A stretch of DNA of 64,000 bases from Sipunculus nudus (lineage: Eukaryota; Annelida; Sipuncula; Golfingiida; Sipunculidae): positions 19,046,988 through 19,110,987 of the forward strand of contig CM049320.1 of the NCBI GenBank assembly GCA_026874595.1. The letters are read 5' to 3'. Numbering within the stretch: position 1 is the stretch's first letter; every line of letters begins with the position of its first letter. Below the pieces are notes generated by a model. The model did no database searches and was not told the origin of the DNA. It saw only the letters and a list, made by a program, of their open reading frames with translations. This document shows, piece after piece, positions 35,240-45,951 of the stretch. A program made the position numbers and the translations under genes.

Positions 35240-38200
35240 GGGCTTTTCGCCAACAAGTCTAAGAGGGTCACTATATGAGATAGGCTGTGTAAAAAACTCG
35301 TTTAAGCCTTCTAAAGGGCAAGGATATATTAATCCTATCACATTTTTGGATAATACTCCATACATTTTTGTGTATTCGCAAAAGTGAGCACTACCCTCGA
35401 TAACGAAGTGGCTGGTCCCTGCTTCTATTTGCTGAACAATGATCTGCACCAAATGCCATGCTTCACCCGAAAGGATGCTCCAGCGCTTATTGTATGTAGA
35501 CTTACAGGTACTTATACATATTTGTACATATACATATATCATTAGTAAACCGATGACACATGCGCGTGTGCGTGTTCAGTATTTGATATTTTATCCAGGG
35601 TTTCATGAATCAACAAAACAACAGCATTTTAAAAACTGTTAATGACAAGAAATGTTTACAATTACTTATAATTTAAAAAATAAATTGATAACCTGAAAGA
35701 TAATGCTGTTAATCACCTCATCAGGTCCAGCTTGTAGAAATTGCGACAGAACCCTCCAGTGTGAACTGCTGAAATGCTACAGAACGCAGAAAGCGGTCAG
35801 TTATTACAACTCACAAGATATATGTAGGAGGTCAGGGATGGACTTGGCCAGTCTGTCAATGAAAGATCTGTTTCAAGTATTGAAACGAATTTCTTCCAAG
35901 GATTTTCAGATGACTATGTTTGGCTTGCAGACACGAGGTAAAATATATATTTTACTTGTACGTACTGATCATCAGTGTTGGAGATTCATAAGCTTACGCT
36001 CTTTTTTAAGCTCTGTTGTTTACATATTTTCACGGTGCTTACACATCCATTCTTCATTCATCAAAAAATGCCTACAGATAACATTAACACCGTGCTGGAC
36101 GTAACAAATACATTATAACAAGTATTACCACTTCCAGATTATCAAATACTGGCTAACAAATACTCATATAATTCCTTCCGGGTCGTTTAATATCCCTGAC
36201 GCCTATAATAAACACATTGAGGATGGAATGATTAATGGACGACTCTTGCTCCCCGCTGCCTAGAGGGAATGCTTGTGCCTACGGTGGCAAGTCGGCTTTT
36301 CTTATGACACACAGCACTCCTGCATGCATGTTGACACCGCCAGCAATTCCATTATTGAATGAACGGGTGACAACTTCGGCGAGCAAAATATAGAAATAAA
36401 TAGAAAATATAGAAATCTCATTACTGAAAAAAAGTCCTTGGAAATGTGTACAAGTTCGGATTATATCCCCATCACATGGCCTGGGCTTGCATGATTGCCG
36501 ACATCATATCTGAAAACCGTTCTGGAGCTTAGAGAACATGCTGTCAATAGGATGATATTCGAGTCCGTCTGTAATAACATCACCGGGACCTTTCATGCCG
36601 TCGGTAGCAGCTTTCCCAGCAGTATTGTTTCCATGTACGTTTATATAGATGGACTTTGTGTGAGTCTCATAATTGTTTGGGCACTGTCTCATATCCCAAA
36701 TTGTGGATAAAACTTAGACGTGTGATGATTATGTTCTCCTTAGATTTATACACTTCAAGAGGTATGGCGTAAGGAGACTGTTCGTTCCTGGATTATACAA
36801 CTTTTGGAAATGATACTTTATGATATAATAGATTCAGGGTTCAGCTTGATCACAAAGTATTCAACTCTTGAACATGGAAGGTCTCGGACATCTCGATCTC
36901 GATCAGCGACTTGCCTTCTGCAGAGAAAAGAAATGTAATGTCCTTCAATGTTTTGCAGTAGACCATCCTTCAAACTATCATTGAACGCTTTAGCATCGCT
37001 CATGTCGGCTGTATCATGTTGATCTAGGGTAGCCTACTCTATCTGTTCAATGGCGCTGTAAATCCTTTGATACTGTTTTGTCATTCACATAATATAACAG
37101 GTCGCGGTATTACGGACCCAGTAGTTCCAGTCTAGCTGTGCGTATTTTGCTCATCAAACTGATATGATCCCTTAGAGTACCAAGTAGCTCTGTATGGTCA
37201 CCATCTGCTTTGTGTGGCAGGAAAAAAGGCCGACGTCTAGTTGCAGTTGGAGATGGGCTCTGACCTGCTGAATTCTCCCAACTGTGTCACGTGAACTCTG
37301 GTTCTAGGTAAACTTTCGACCTCAGTAAACAATGGCCAAAACGCTAGATGGTTCTCCTCATTCCCTTATTTTCCTGAATATAACGGGTATCTTTCGTCTA
37401 AAATCTAGATATAATTTAGTTTTTATTTTATTTTATTTTGCCTCAATTTTTTTTTGTCTCAGCAGCTAATTGTTGATGACAAGTTTATATCGAGCACGCG
37501 GATAAAATAAATGAGCCGTTTCTTGACACATTGATGGCCAGTTGCTCCATCTCAGATAGAAACTGAAGGATCTGAGCTAACTTGGGCTCTGAACTCTCCA
37601 AGGATCACGATTTGTTTATCAGAATAAGAACGATCTTTGATGAATTTGTCCCAGTCTTCATTAAACTGTTCTTTGTATGGTCTCATCACTTTGCTTCATG
37701 GACAGTGCATGTGCATTGATCGTGTTCATGGTGACGTAACCATTTTCAAGGTCCAGGAGTTGGACGTTGATTCGAAAACTCAATGCGAAAATGATTCAAT
37801 GTGCATAAGGTGGTAGTGCGTGCAAGTCTTGGTTCATTTTCAGGGCGACATCTGTAGAAAAACAGCTGATAAAATTGTTTAACTTAAACCGAACTCATTT
37901 CTGTTGGTAAGTTCGAATATTCAACGTAAAAATGGTTGTTCGTGTTTGGTTATTGGATGCCCAGCCTGGCACGGTCAACCAACAAGTAAAGGTGGCTCAA
38001 GATTGAGAGTGTTTTTATAACCCACCCCCCCCCCCCCCCCCTCGATCTAGTCAAGGATACCGCCATGCGGGTCGATTCTTGGCTAGTGATTCCCAGGAGC
38101 CTCCTACTGAAGTCTTCGACAACACTTAGAAGAACTTGCCAGTTGGTGCACTGTCACCAGAGGACTGTGACTTTGTATGTTTAGGTATAGAGAGTATGAA

Positions 38201-39610
38201 AAGATAATTGTTTTTCAAGTTTTATTAATTTTATGAAGTATAATATGTTTAGCCATTAACGTGAGGAACCCAGTTATGATGAACACGTGTTTCATTTGGT
38301 GTAAATTTAAGAGCTTTTTAGAAATCAGTAGGGGCCATCTGTATCCTTTGATGTTCATTTCTATGTAGCATACACTCGTAGGAACCGATCTTGTATGACG
38401 GTATGCACAGTAGTTGTGTCCGGAAGGCGACGTTTTGTCTGCGAATATGTTTAGGGTTTTTTCCCACTAAATCATCCCTGGGGCGTTTCGGCATTAAGTT
38501 TGATGTGTGTTGACAACGGATATCGTGGATGGAAGAGCTATTGCTGAGAAGTCTAGTGGGAGTTGTGACGTCAGGAGTCCCAGTAATCTTCAGAAAAAGC
38601 CGGATTGCTTAATGAGGGTAGTGTCACCTGAGCGTGCTTGAGCAGTCCAACCGGCTGGACTGCTAACTTTTGTTTGTCCAGAGGGACGATCGCGTCAGTG
38701 GTTATTGACAGTCTACTTCTGAGAGAGGCCCCCTTGTTGATACTCGATCTGTAAAGTACTTCAGAGACAGTGATATTGTTTGCCGAAGGATAGGCATTCT
38801 TGTGATGGTGCGCACTCCGAGGAACAGGCAAGCAGACTTTGTTTTGACGTGAAACTGTGATGGTGCTGAATTTTGCTAGAGAGTGCGTATGTGCGGTATC
38901 CGTTAACTGGAGGGCTGCAATAGACTGCAGCTGAGAGAGCCGATGATTTATTGCGTTACTAGAACATTCCGTGTGCGGCACAGGTGTTGTACTTGCTGAA
39001 CTATTTTACCCCTAGGTAGGTATTTGGTTTGAGAGCAAAAAGTCATGTTCACACATTGGTGAACCATGCAAACTACCTCTGAGACCCTCGTAATTTATCC
39101 TGGAAAGTAGGGAACCCGCTGATCGTCTAAGCACTAGTAGGCATTACGTAGAGCTTACTGATGGAGAGGCTATATGTGCTGGTAGGAGTGACATAGACTC
39201 AGCTCTCTCTTAGGTTGGTGTGTGGTAATAGATGGAAAGAAGTGGAGTGCGCAGAATCGTTTAAATACACTAAGGCACTAGTTTCTCACAAAAGCATTTT
39301 TAAAACACATAACCAATACAGATGAAAGTGGAACCAATGCGTTTCATTTTTTTTTAAGTAGAGTTAAGAAGACATACAGAGGCTTCCTTCAAGACACCTC
39401 ATCTCTTGAAGAGGGGATGTGGGGTTATTATCTTTCGGCCAAATAATCCACAACCGATCAAACGAAGAGTTGTTAGCTGTGATGAACAGCACCATTTTAT
39501 TTGCAAGAAAGGTTCATTTTAAAATATATAATGATTAAAAACTGTTTTTACGTTTTCGCAATCTGATATATATTTATATATAATCTAATTTTAATTTTAA
39601 AATTATTTAA

Positions 39611-39695
<85 letters not shown>

Positions 39696-40683
39696 CGTTA
39701 CTATCTCATTTGAATGTTTTCTAGTTTCAAACATTGTGTCCACTACCACCGTTACCGAGTTGGTATCATCCATCGGAGGAAACGCAGGTGAGGACAGTTA
39801 CCCAATTAGAGTAATCAAGGTTTCAGCCTCAAGTGTATGGTACGGACCAGTTAGTGAATTAAGTAATCATACTTTGGATCTTAAATCAATAAAACTTTAT
39901 CAACAAACAAAATAAACAAAATCATAAACATATAGAGATCCATTCTATGTCTTGTCTAATGATATTCTATTGCAAGCGTAATAGCATTTTCAATTTTTCT
40001 TATACGCTTAACACCATTTGTTTCAGAAGTCACAGCTATATCTGTTAACTACTCAGTTGAGAACCCTAAGGATAAGGTCCGGGAGACCTCATTCATGACA
40101 GGTAGTTAAGAGTAACTAAACTCAGATTTAAACTTAGGTTTATATACGGTAAATCGAAGTAGTCAGTATAATTCATGTCAATTTATGATTATAAACTCAT
40201 AATAACTAACCTTTGAAGTAGATCAAAACATTAAGGAACTAATAATAAATATTAATTATTAAATATAAATTATTCCGTTTTGTCTCTGAATGCAAACGGC
40301 AGCCATTTTTTTATGCTTCTATTGCAGTCATTATATTCAGCTTTATTTTGGCAAGTGCTGTCTTCAGCACTGTTATTTTATTACTTGTCTGGGTTGCCTG
40401 CTTCCGACAATGGTAATTATTTTTGTTAGCTCCGGCATGTTTCAGAATTTTATTTTTCTTTGATTTCGTGCAGAACGTCTATTGCGTATATGTCATTTAA
40501 AGTAAACGGTTTAATGCATGTTTGTAACATATTTTTTTCGTATTTTACAATTTATTGTCCTCTTTTTACTACATTGTCAAATCTGTAATCACCTGGTTTT
40601 TTAGGATATATGAAACTTTGATGTCAAGAAACCCATCAGCTGATGACGAGGAAGAGTGGGATATATCGACTAATAGACAGTAA
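33189..40683 (+). CDS. Two-CTLD single-pass membrane receptor (spliced gene, nine exons)
   Basis: Predicted exons: 33189-33255, 33399-33623, 35385-35507, 35725-35937, 39359-39511, 39725-39787, 40027-40101, 40328-40412, 40605-40683. They join in frame to 1083 nt, that is 360 residues and a stop. The order is signal peptide, CTLD-A (exons 2-3), CTLD-B (exons 4-5), Ser/Thr-rich stalk (exons 6-7), transmembrane segment (exon 8), cytoplasmic tail (exon 9). Introns are phase 1 except the last (phase 2). All have GT-AG; the exon-5 donor GTTCAT is weak. Conservation of exon length with the broken copy at 50.7-54.9 kb supports the model. C-type lectin-like proteins bind carbohydrate or protein ligands; neither CTLD has EPN/QPD or WND, so calcium-dependent sugar binding is unlikely. 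Probable role: cell-surface recognition, perhaps immune (inference). The start at 33189 was preferred to the in-frame ATG at 33180 because only the former is conserved in the duplicate. Confidence 0.8.
33399..33623 (+). CDS. Receptor exon 2: first half of CTLD-A
   Basis: The acceptor AAACAG precedes it. The block RFSDALNVCEKKGMQLITYD matches the CTLD helix-1 signature (aromatic-x-DA-x3-C-x3-G-x-L), followed by E/I positions of helix 2 and an IPIWANGT stretch where W-I-G-L would be expected. Phase 1 at both ends; donor GTAAAG. Confidence 0.8.
33680..33815. repeat. Degenerate (TAATAG)n array, left half
   Basis: Repeated GTAATAGTAATAG text in intron 2. The same motif resumes at 34990-35180 after about 1.17 kb of unrelated sequence. 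Confidence 0.8.
33816..34989. mobile_element. ~1.17-kb insert splitting a (TAATAG)n array in intron 2
   Basis: Intron 2 of copy B is only about 190 bp, with no counterpart of this block. It contains an open frame, 33924-34328 on +, of 134 codons that matches no family I know (contains SLIVIASDEVISGPQN). The flanking hexamer arrays on both sides suggest insertion into a repeat or array growth around it. No inverted or long direct terminal repeats were noticed. Confidence 0.4.
34990..35235. repeat. Degenerate (TAATAG)n array, right half, and (AT)n tract
   Basis: GTAATAGTAATAG-type text to about 35180, then TA units 35200-35235. Confidence 0.8.
35385..35507 (+). CDS. Receptor exon 3: second half of CTLD-A
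   Basis: Opens after GCAAAAG. It reads GPCFYLLNNDLHQMPCFTRK then ALIVCR, giving three cysteines in the spacing of CTLD strands b3-b5 (C...C...C), with LHQMPCF in place of a W-N-D box. Phase 1 at both ends; donor GTACTT. Confidence 0.7.
35725..35937 (+). CDS. Receptor exon 4: first half of CTLD-B
   Basis: A Cys-rich N-terminal extension (PACRNCDRTLQCELLKCY) is typical of long-form CTLDs. Then YYNSQDICRRSGMDLASLS gives helix 1 and the x-DLASL core, and FQMTMFGLQTR stands at the W-I-G-L position. Acceptor CATCAG, donor GTAAAA. Confidence 0.8.
36200..37880 (-). pseudogene. Degenerate non-LTR retrotransposon in receptor intron 4
   Basis: On the minus strand, LLDLENGYVTMNTINAHALS then EQFNEDWDKFIKDRSYSDKQ and IVILGEFRAQVSSD correspond to the endonuclease block usually seen as YAP...F(Y/N)EDLD...DK(I/L)ILLGDFNAR. 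The catalytic D and N of GDFNAR are changed to E and R. Further on, SDAKAFNDSLK and text near 36520-36640 (GKAATDGMKGPGDVI) recall the linker and the GKAxGxDGIPxE RT block. Heavily frameshifted. Not evident in the matching intron of copy B, so probably inserted after the duplication, or lost from B. Confidence 0.6.
37881..39358. other. Remainder of intron 4
   Basis: Aligns patchily with 52800-53647 in copy B, including a C-run (38024-38041). A minus-strand frame of 136 codons at 38571-38981 lies in the copy-A-only part and has no family signature. GCAGTCCAACCGGCTGGACTGC at 38643-38664 (two overlapping inverted arms) can form a hairpin. Confidence 0.45.
39359..39511 (+). CDS. Receptor exon 5: second half of CTLD-B
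   Basis: Reads GCGVIIFRPNNPQPIKRR then VVSCDEQHHFICKK, the classic CTLD C-terminal C...C...F-I-C-x-K pattern. Basic PIKRR replaces the W-N-D region. The acceptor is a T-run ending TAAG; the donor GTTCAT departs from consensus (the duplicate has GTACAC). Confidence 0.8.
39610..39693. repeat. (AT)n microsatellite in intron 5
   Basis: TA tract; absent from the equivalent intron of copy B. Confidence 0.95.
39725..39787 (+). CDS. Receptor exon 6: stalk
   Basis: 21 codons, SNIVSTTTVTELVSSIGG, Ser/Thr-rich and likely O-glycosylated. Acceptor TTTCTAG, donor GTGAGG, phase 1 at both ends. Same length in the duplicate. Confidence 0.75.
40027..40101 (+). CDS. Receptor exon 7: juxtamembrane stalk
   Basis: 25 codons, hydrophilic, with one N-glycosylation sequon (NYS in SVNYSVENP). 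Acceptor GTTTCAG, donor GTAGTT. Confidence 0.75.
40328..40412 (+). CDS. Receptor exon 8: transmembrane segment
   Basis: Encodes VIIFSFILASAVFSTVILLL then VWVACFRQW, a ~25-residue hydrophobic helix ending in a basic juxtamembrane residue, as expected for a type I protein. Acceptor TATTGCAG, donor GTAATT. Confidence 0.85.
40605..40683 (+). CDS. Receptor exon 9: cytoplasmic tail and stop
   Basis: 25 codons and TAA. The tail begins IYETLMSRNP and contains DDEEEWDIS. YETL fits YxxPhi endocytic or YxxL hemITAM-like patterns; an ITIM is not met (Trp, not I/V/L, at -2). The acidic cluster could support sorting. Function of the motif is inference. Confidence 0.75.
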
Positions 40684-40752
40684 TGAAATGGAACTTTGAG
40701 ATTCGCTTTAGCTGAAAATGTCGCAATGGAGATTGTACATTCTGGATTTCTG

Positions 40753-41176
40753 ATGCCATGCCTTTCACTTCTGTCAAATATTATTGAGCGCAGTTTATAA
40801 TAGTTCCTCGTGAAATTGCATGGATTTGCAAGAATACTAATTAGAAGATCGAAAAAAATTATCGCCACACGCCTCTTATACTCACTTATACTATTATAAC
40901 TGAGTTGTTTCGTTTGTTATGGACACACGTAGCGCACAGTCATACCTGTATTTTACTGCTTCAAAGGTCAAACTGCATGTGCACTGGATTGAAATATGTG
41001 ATGTTTATGCTTATAAACGTTACATGTATATACAATATTTGACATTAAAGTGTGACACAATAATACTCCTTATATCTATTCTGTTAGTTTACTTCGGTGT
41101 TACCGCTTGACTGTCTGTATTCTACATTTGAAAAATCCACGCTTTTTCTTGTAAATGCTTATTGCTATGTTTTACA
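40753..41176 (+). repeat. 424-bp tandem duplication, unit 1 (3' flank of the receptor gene)
   Basis: Nearly identical to 41177-41600. It begins ATGCCATGCCTTTCACT about 70 bp after the receptor stop and includes an ATTAAA (about 41044) that may serve as poly-A signal. A 63-codon frame (40919-41110) recurs in unit 2 but has no features. Confidence 0.9.
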
Positions 41177-41600
41177 ATGCCATGCCTTTCACTCCTGTCA
41201 AACATTATTGAGCGCAGTTTATAATAGTTCCTCGTGAAATGGCATGGATTTGCAAGAATACTAACAAGAAGATCGAAAGAAATTATAGCCACACGCCTCT
41301 TATACTCACTTATACTATTATAACTGAGTTGTTTCGTTTGTTATGGACGCACGTAGCGCACAGTCATACCTGTATTTTACTGCTTCAAAGGTCAAACTGC
41401 ATGTGCACTGGGTTGAAATATGTGATGTTTATGCTTATAAACGTTACATGTATATACGATATTTGACATTAAAGTGTGACACATTAATACTCCTTAAATC
41501 TATTCTGTTAGTTTACTTCGGTGTTACCGCTTGACTGTCTGTATTCTACATTTGAAAAGTCCATGCTTTTTCTTGTAAATGCTTATTGCTATGTTTTACA
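41177..41600 (+). repeat. 424-bp tandem duplication, unit 2
   Basis: Head-to-tail copy of 40753-41176 with only scattered substitutions, so it is recent. Copy B of the locus has a single version (about 55000-55180, diverged). Confidence 0.9.
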
Positions 41601-42429
41601 ATACGACAGGGCGATATGTAATATAAAGTTTATTTCCGATATAAAAAAGAGAAATACTATACAGTGAAACATAATTATAAATTCATAAATTGCGCTTAAA
41701 CCGACTCTGTTAAAAGACATCTGCCGATGTAGTAGCATTTAGATTGTTTTCAATTTGATTCATTTTGAAAAAAAAGATCAAATTTAAATTTTTGATAAAA
41801 GACCCAAAAACACAAATATTTAGAAATATAGAAGTTTCCCCCTGTTACTTTTCCTTTTCACTTACCCTTATGCAAGCTACGATTATCAACATTTAATTTA
41901 TCAATTGTTTAATTGGAATGTGTTCTCTCCAGATATGTTCATTCAGGGGAAATTTATAACATATGTTTCAAGTTGTGGGGCATTATTATATATTTAAAAC
42001 AATAAATGCAAACCATATGGTAAAGCAAATATGAAACATAAAAATATTAACAATATCAATGAAAAAATCTTCCAGTGTCCCTTTTTCAGTTCAGTAGGTA
42101 AGGATCATAAGTCGAAATATTTTAAATAATCTAAAAATGACATTGCAAATTAAACGCTTTCCAAATCAGTCCCTCGACAGATATAATTTTGCAAAAGATA
42201 AAGCCGTTCATTTCCCATATATGGATGTAAGAAATATTTTGTAAATGAGCTTTATCTTTTGGAATTTTCGTATTTATATTGGTCACGCTTAGATGTAAAT
42301 TTGCAGGAGGTATGTTGTTTGAACCTCCTGCAACAAAGTTCTTAAAATCTACTGAAACACTGATAACCCGTAGGTTAGAAATAATATGGGTATTGATTAT
42401 GATCGGCATAATTATTGCCCCTGTCACGT
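41601..42429. other. Convergent intergenic interval between the two lectin-like genes
   Basis: Non-coding 3' regions. AATAAA on the minus strand at 41629-41634 may end the minus-strand transcript. A longer alternative minus frame (42131-42427) exists but is not conserved in copy B. Confidence 0.45.
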
Positions 42430-42506
42430 CTAAATGTCTACAAGTCCAAACGCTTTTATCTTTAATATCAGCAGCGACGACATAACCGTCGCAAAGGTCC
42501 AGGGCT
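42430..42506 (-). CDS. Minus-strand lectin-like gene, exon 7: hydrophobic C-terminus
   Basis: Acceptor CTTTTTCAG, then EPWTFATVMSSLLILKIKAF and TAG. The equivalent exon survives in copy B (55698-55759) with TIAIVAPSLLKLLIEVF, also hydrophobic, which supports this frame over the longer alternative frame through the same DNA. Confidence 0.6.
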
Positions 42507-45500
42507 CTGAAAAAGTTAAAATAAACATAATTAAATATTTATAATGAATTTCTAAATCCCGATATGTACCAGGATGCTTGAATATGAGGTTTAATATTTT
42601 AAGTAAATATCGATCGGAGACGGATATTATCGTATTATTTAAATTATATTACATTTCTCAGTCTAGCTCTTTATTTCTTAGATTTATGTAAGTAAACTCA
42701 TAAAATGTAAGACTTTTAGACAACTACCAAGTTTATTTCCTTGGTCTGTCTGACCACTTGCGGTGTGCTCCTTTGTTTGATCTGGGGGAAAAATAACAAG
42801 AAATATTTCATTTTTATGTGTTTACCTCTTCATACAACAGACACACAGGACCACCAATAAAATTTCACCGAGTGCGTTATTGCTCACTGGAAATGTCGTC
42901 CCCACAGTTTCATAGCAAGAAAGTACTTATTAACCAAATTGACAATCATTTGGTAAAGCTGTATTTATTGATAATATATCTCACATTATTATATCGCGAA
43001 AAAAAAAAATTCAAAGGATGGCAATTTTAAAAGCGATTGAGTATTGTCATAATTATCCTTTCCTTCTCCAATAACACTAAAAAAGGCAAAAAAAAAAAAC
43101 ATTAAGCGAATAAAGCTTTTGTCCTCTCACCTACTACATGCACAAGGCGGTGTCTCTCCTGGCAAGAACAGACAGACCACCGTAATTGAATGTTCTCTTG
43201 GATCGTTGCCAACACACAATTGCCCCTTGGACCTTCACCTGATCTCCGTACAACTTCAAAATGGTCTGCGGACGAAATTTCTGTAGGATAGAAGTAAACA
43301 TTTTGCCACTAATAATATGTTCAGGAAAACTAGACTTGGGCATATAGAGACTTGGTAATTTAGGCGCTTATTTACTTATCCATATCCTCTTATTCTATAA
43401 TTTACAGTTTCCGGTTCACAAAACAATACATGCGTAAAAACGTCGAACCTGCATTAGTTCTTAAGTCAACAAACTTTTCCCGTCGGAGACCAATCCAAAG
43501 AAATTGTGTATTTCCGTGTGGAACCTGGCTTATGCGGTCTGAGATCCTGCGTCTTGTTTCCCGGTCACAGACAAGAGCCAATAATCCATTTACTGATTCG
43601 CACTTTATCTTTGCATCGAACCAGTTTGTGGCGTGGACCAGCGTGGCATGTATGTTATTTTCAATGGGATAGCAATTTTCTTTCCCAATACAGTCTACAA
43701 AATAGGTGGTGAGACCCAGAAAGTATGCGTTCAGACAAAGTACTGAGTATCGAATTTGATAAAAAGTATAAATGACCAATTCGACAACAAAATTCGACAA
43801 CTGATATTCTCGTTTGTAAGATAGGAATCATTGCTATTGCGTAAGATACCTATTTCACATACAATCACACATCCCATTATAAATACTTTCTTTATATACA
43901 TTTACTTCACATACATGTGAAGTCTTCCTTGAGCCAGTGGCTTCTTCCGTTTTTATAATCAACATGGCGTCTCTAAGGATCTGACTATTGTGTTAAAGTA
44001 TTATTGATGCTTGTGCTTGCATAACCTTGGCTACATAAGTTAATAAATCTTATGAAAGTGTACAAATAGTATGAAAAAAGACACATTCGTGCTTTAATGT
44101 TCTGCATGTTATAGACCATATAATGCCTTTGCTTACCTGGCACTTCACATAATCCCCATATACCAGGAAGGAAACAGTTTTGTGCTGAGAGGGAATCTGA
44201 GCCAATATGAAGCAAACCGCAACCTCTGTCTCTGTGAGAATTGGCGAACTCTTTAGGATCTAAACAATCATTACAGCAGGCATCATGTACATTGTTTTCT
44301 GAGAGAAGTTTACTAAGGGTATCACATATATCTCAATTAATGATGTCCTTGTGAAGGATTACCTAACATATTTAGGAGGAAAACGGTACCATAATTAAAA
44401 TCTCCATCCTAGAATGAACCTAGCACCTGCCGAGGCGTCACTGATTGGTTCATTAAGCGCACCATCATATCCAGGCTTGTTTTAGACTTACGCTAGGCGG
44501 TTTGGCCCCCTATTGTTTGATCTATACAAAATCGAGATGACGTTTAGATTATCGCTTTTTGTTACAGTATAAAAAGTTACGGGCGGGAGGTGTTTGAAGC
44601 ACTCGGGTATCCTCCTATCCTGCTAATTTACCAATATTTTCTATGATTTAGTCAAGGTGATTGGTTATTAGTAAGACGCATCGAACAACTGATATCTTCA
44701 TTAACTAAAATATATCATAATATAAAAAAGTATGACAATGGGGAAAATGTTTATTCATACCGTAAATATTGCCATCAAGCCATTTCCAGTCTCCCAGTTC
44801 AACTCGACTGATCCCTAGCCATATTTCTCTACTCTTGTCCATTTTCATTTGTCTTAGCAGCCAGTCATTATCAATACAGGAATCAGGGAGCCGACCGACG
44901 TTAGGCTTTGAAAGTGCATCCTTTCCAGTGACATTCAATCCTCGAACAGTCAAATATTTTCCTAGGGAAAAAATGTAAGGTCGGAAGGGCCGGCCATTTT
45001 ATAACCTGATATTTACAAATCTCACTCTCCCATATTTCTATTAGTAAGGGGCAGCTGCAGTTGATCGTTTGGACTCTGTGTGTCAGAGACTCAGAATTCA
45101 GAATTCATTACTGCTTATGATGAGTTGCACGGGCTATAATGAAGACTATTATGATTTGGTCTTGTTTATGTAACTTTCATCCTCCTTAATTGTAACTTTT
45201 GTGTACAGCCCTGCTTAATTAAATCATTTTGCATCAATCTTGCAGGGACATGTACTTTGTTGACTATTTGGAAAGGGGTGTTGAGCCAAGATCATGGGGC
45301 TTGACAGCCTCTCTGGTTTTCTGATCTTCCTTGTCAAATGTCCTTTGTTCCGTTTGTACTCTCATTTTACATAATAAAGTCCACAAGATGAAAACGACTT
45401 GCCCAAAGAGTAAATGGACATGGGATTACTGCTTTTAGGTTGTATTGAACAGGAAATGATTGTATTGAATTATGCTAAAATGTATCCAACATTTATTGTG

Positions 45501-45886
45501 CTTCTGGGTTACTCTTTTCCCTTTATAAAATTTCGTCAATATTAAATTACTTAATTACTCAATAACTGTGTGTGAAATTATAATTAGTATAACAAATAAA
45601 TCATGGCTAACATGAAAATACCAAAACTGATTTGATATTGTACTGATATGTACTTGATAGAAATAAATAATGTTGAACTTAGCAGAAATGATCGCATAAA
45701 TCCAGAAGGCTCATTAAGAGTAAATGATTTCAATTTATTTACTTTTACTTTTACTGCAAATGCTTGGACGCATTGTTTCAGCTACATCAGCTACAAGGGA
45801 CCGTAACCTAGAGGGCAATGTGAGCGTTTGCTCATCCCACTGTTTGATAGCAAAGTAGTAGTGGATATTATAGATGAATTATGGAG

Positions 45887-45951
<65 letters not shown>

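Larger units (their letters stand above)
32220..42560. repeat. Lectin-locus segmental duplication, copy A (left part)
   Basis: Homologous in order and orientation to copy B at 50270-55810. Shared landmarks include the signal-peptide exon with flanks, all nine receptor exons, a C-run in intron 4 (38024 / 52923), TTTGGTTTGAGAGCA (39026 / 53331) and the last exon of the minus-strand gene. Copy A's right end continues after the minus-strand gene at about 46490-46640, which matches 55815-55945. Copy-A-only insertions are a SINE, a 1.2-kb block in intron 2, a LINE in intron 4, an AT tract and a 424-bp tandem duplication. Confidence 0.85.

Noticed and set aside
35027-35542. 171-codon minus-strand frame
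   Set aside because: Runs through the TAATAG array, an AT tract and the antisense of receptor exon 3; low-complexity.
38571-38981. 136-codon minus-strand frame in receptor intron 4
   Set aside because: No domain, no conservation in copy B, and it lies in an intron of a better-supported gene; treated as chance.
42131-42427. 98-codon minus-strand frame as the last exon of the minus-strand lectin-like gene
   Set aside because: Needs a different acceptor (CAGAG|CC), and its frame is not kept in copy B. The phase-1 frame ending at 42430 is open in both copies and gives a whole-codon total.
42200-42504. Resemblance of the alternative frame to a fucolectin/F5-8 type C domain
   Set aside because: Only vague pattern similarity, wrong splice phase, no conservation in the duplicate.
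43430-43712. + strand frames across 43430-43712
   Set aside because: They are antisense shadows of CTLD-B exon 4 of the minus-strand gene, which has the clear domain motifs.
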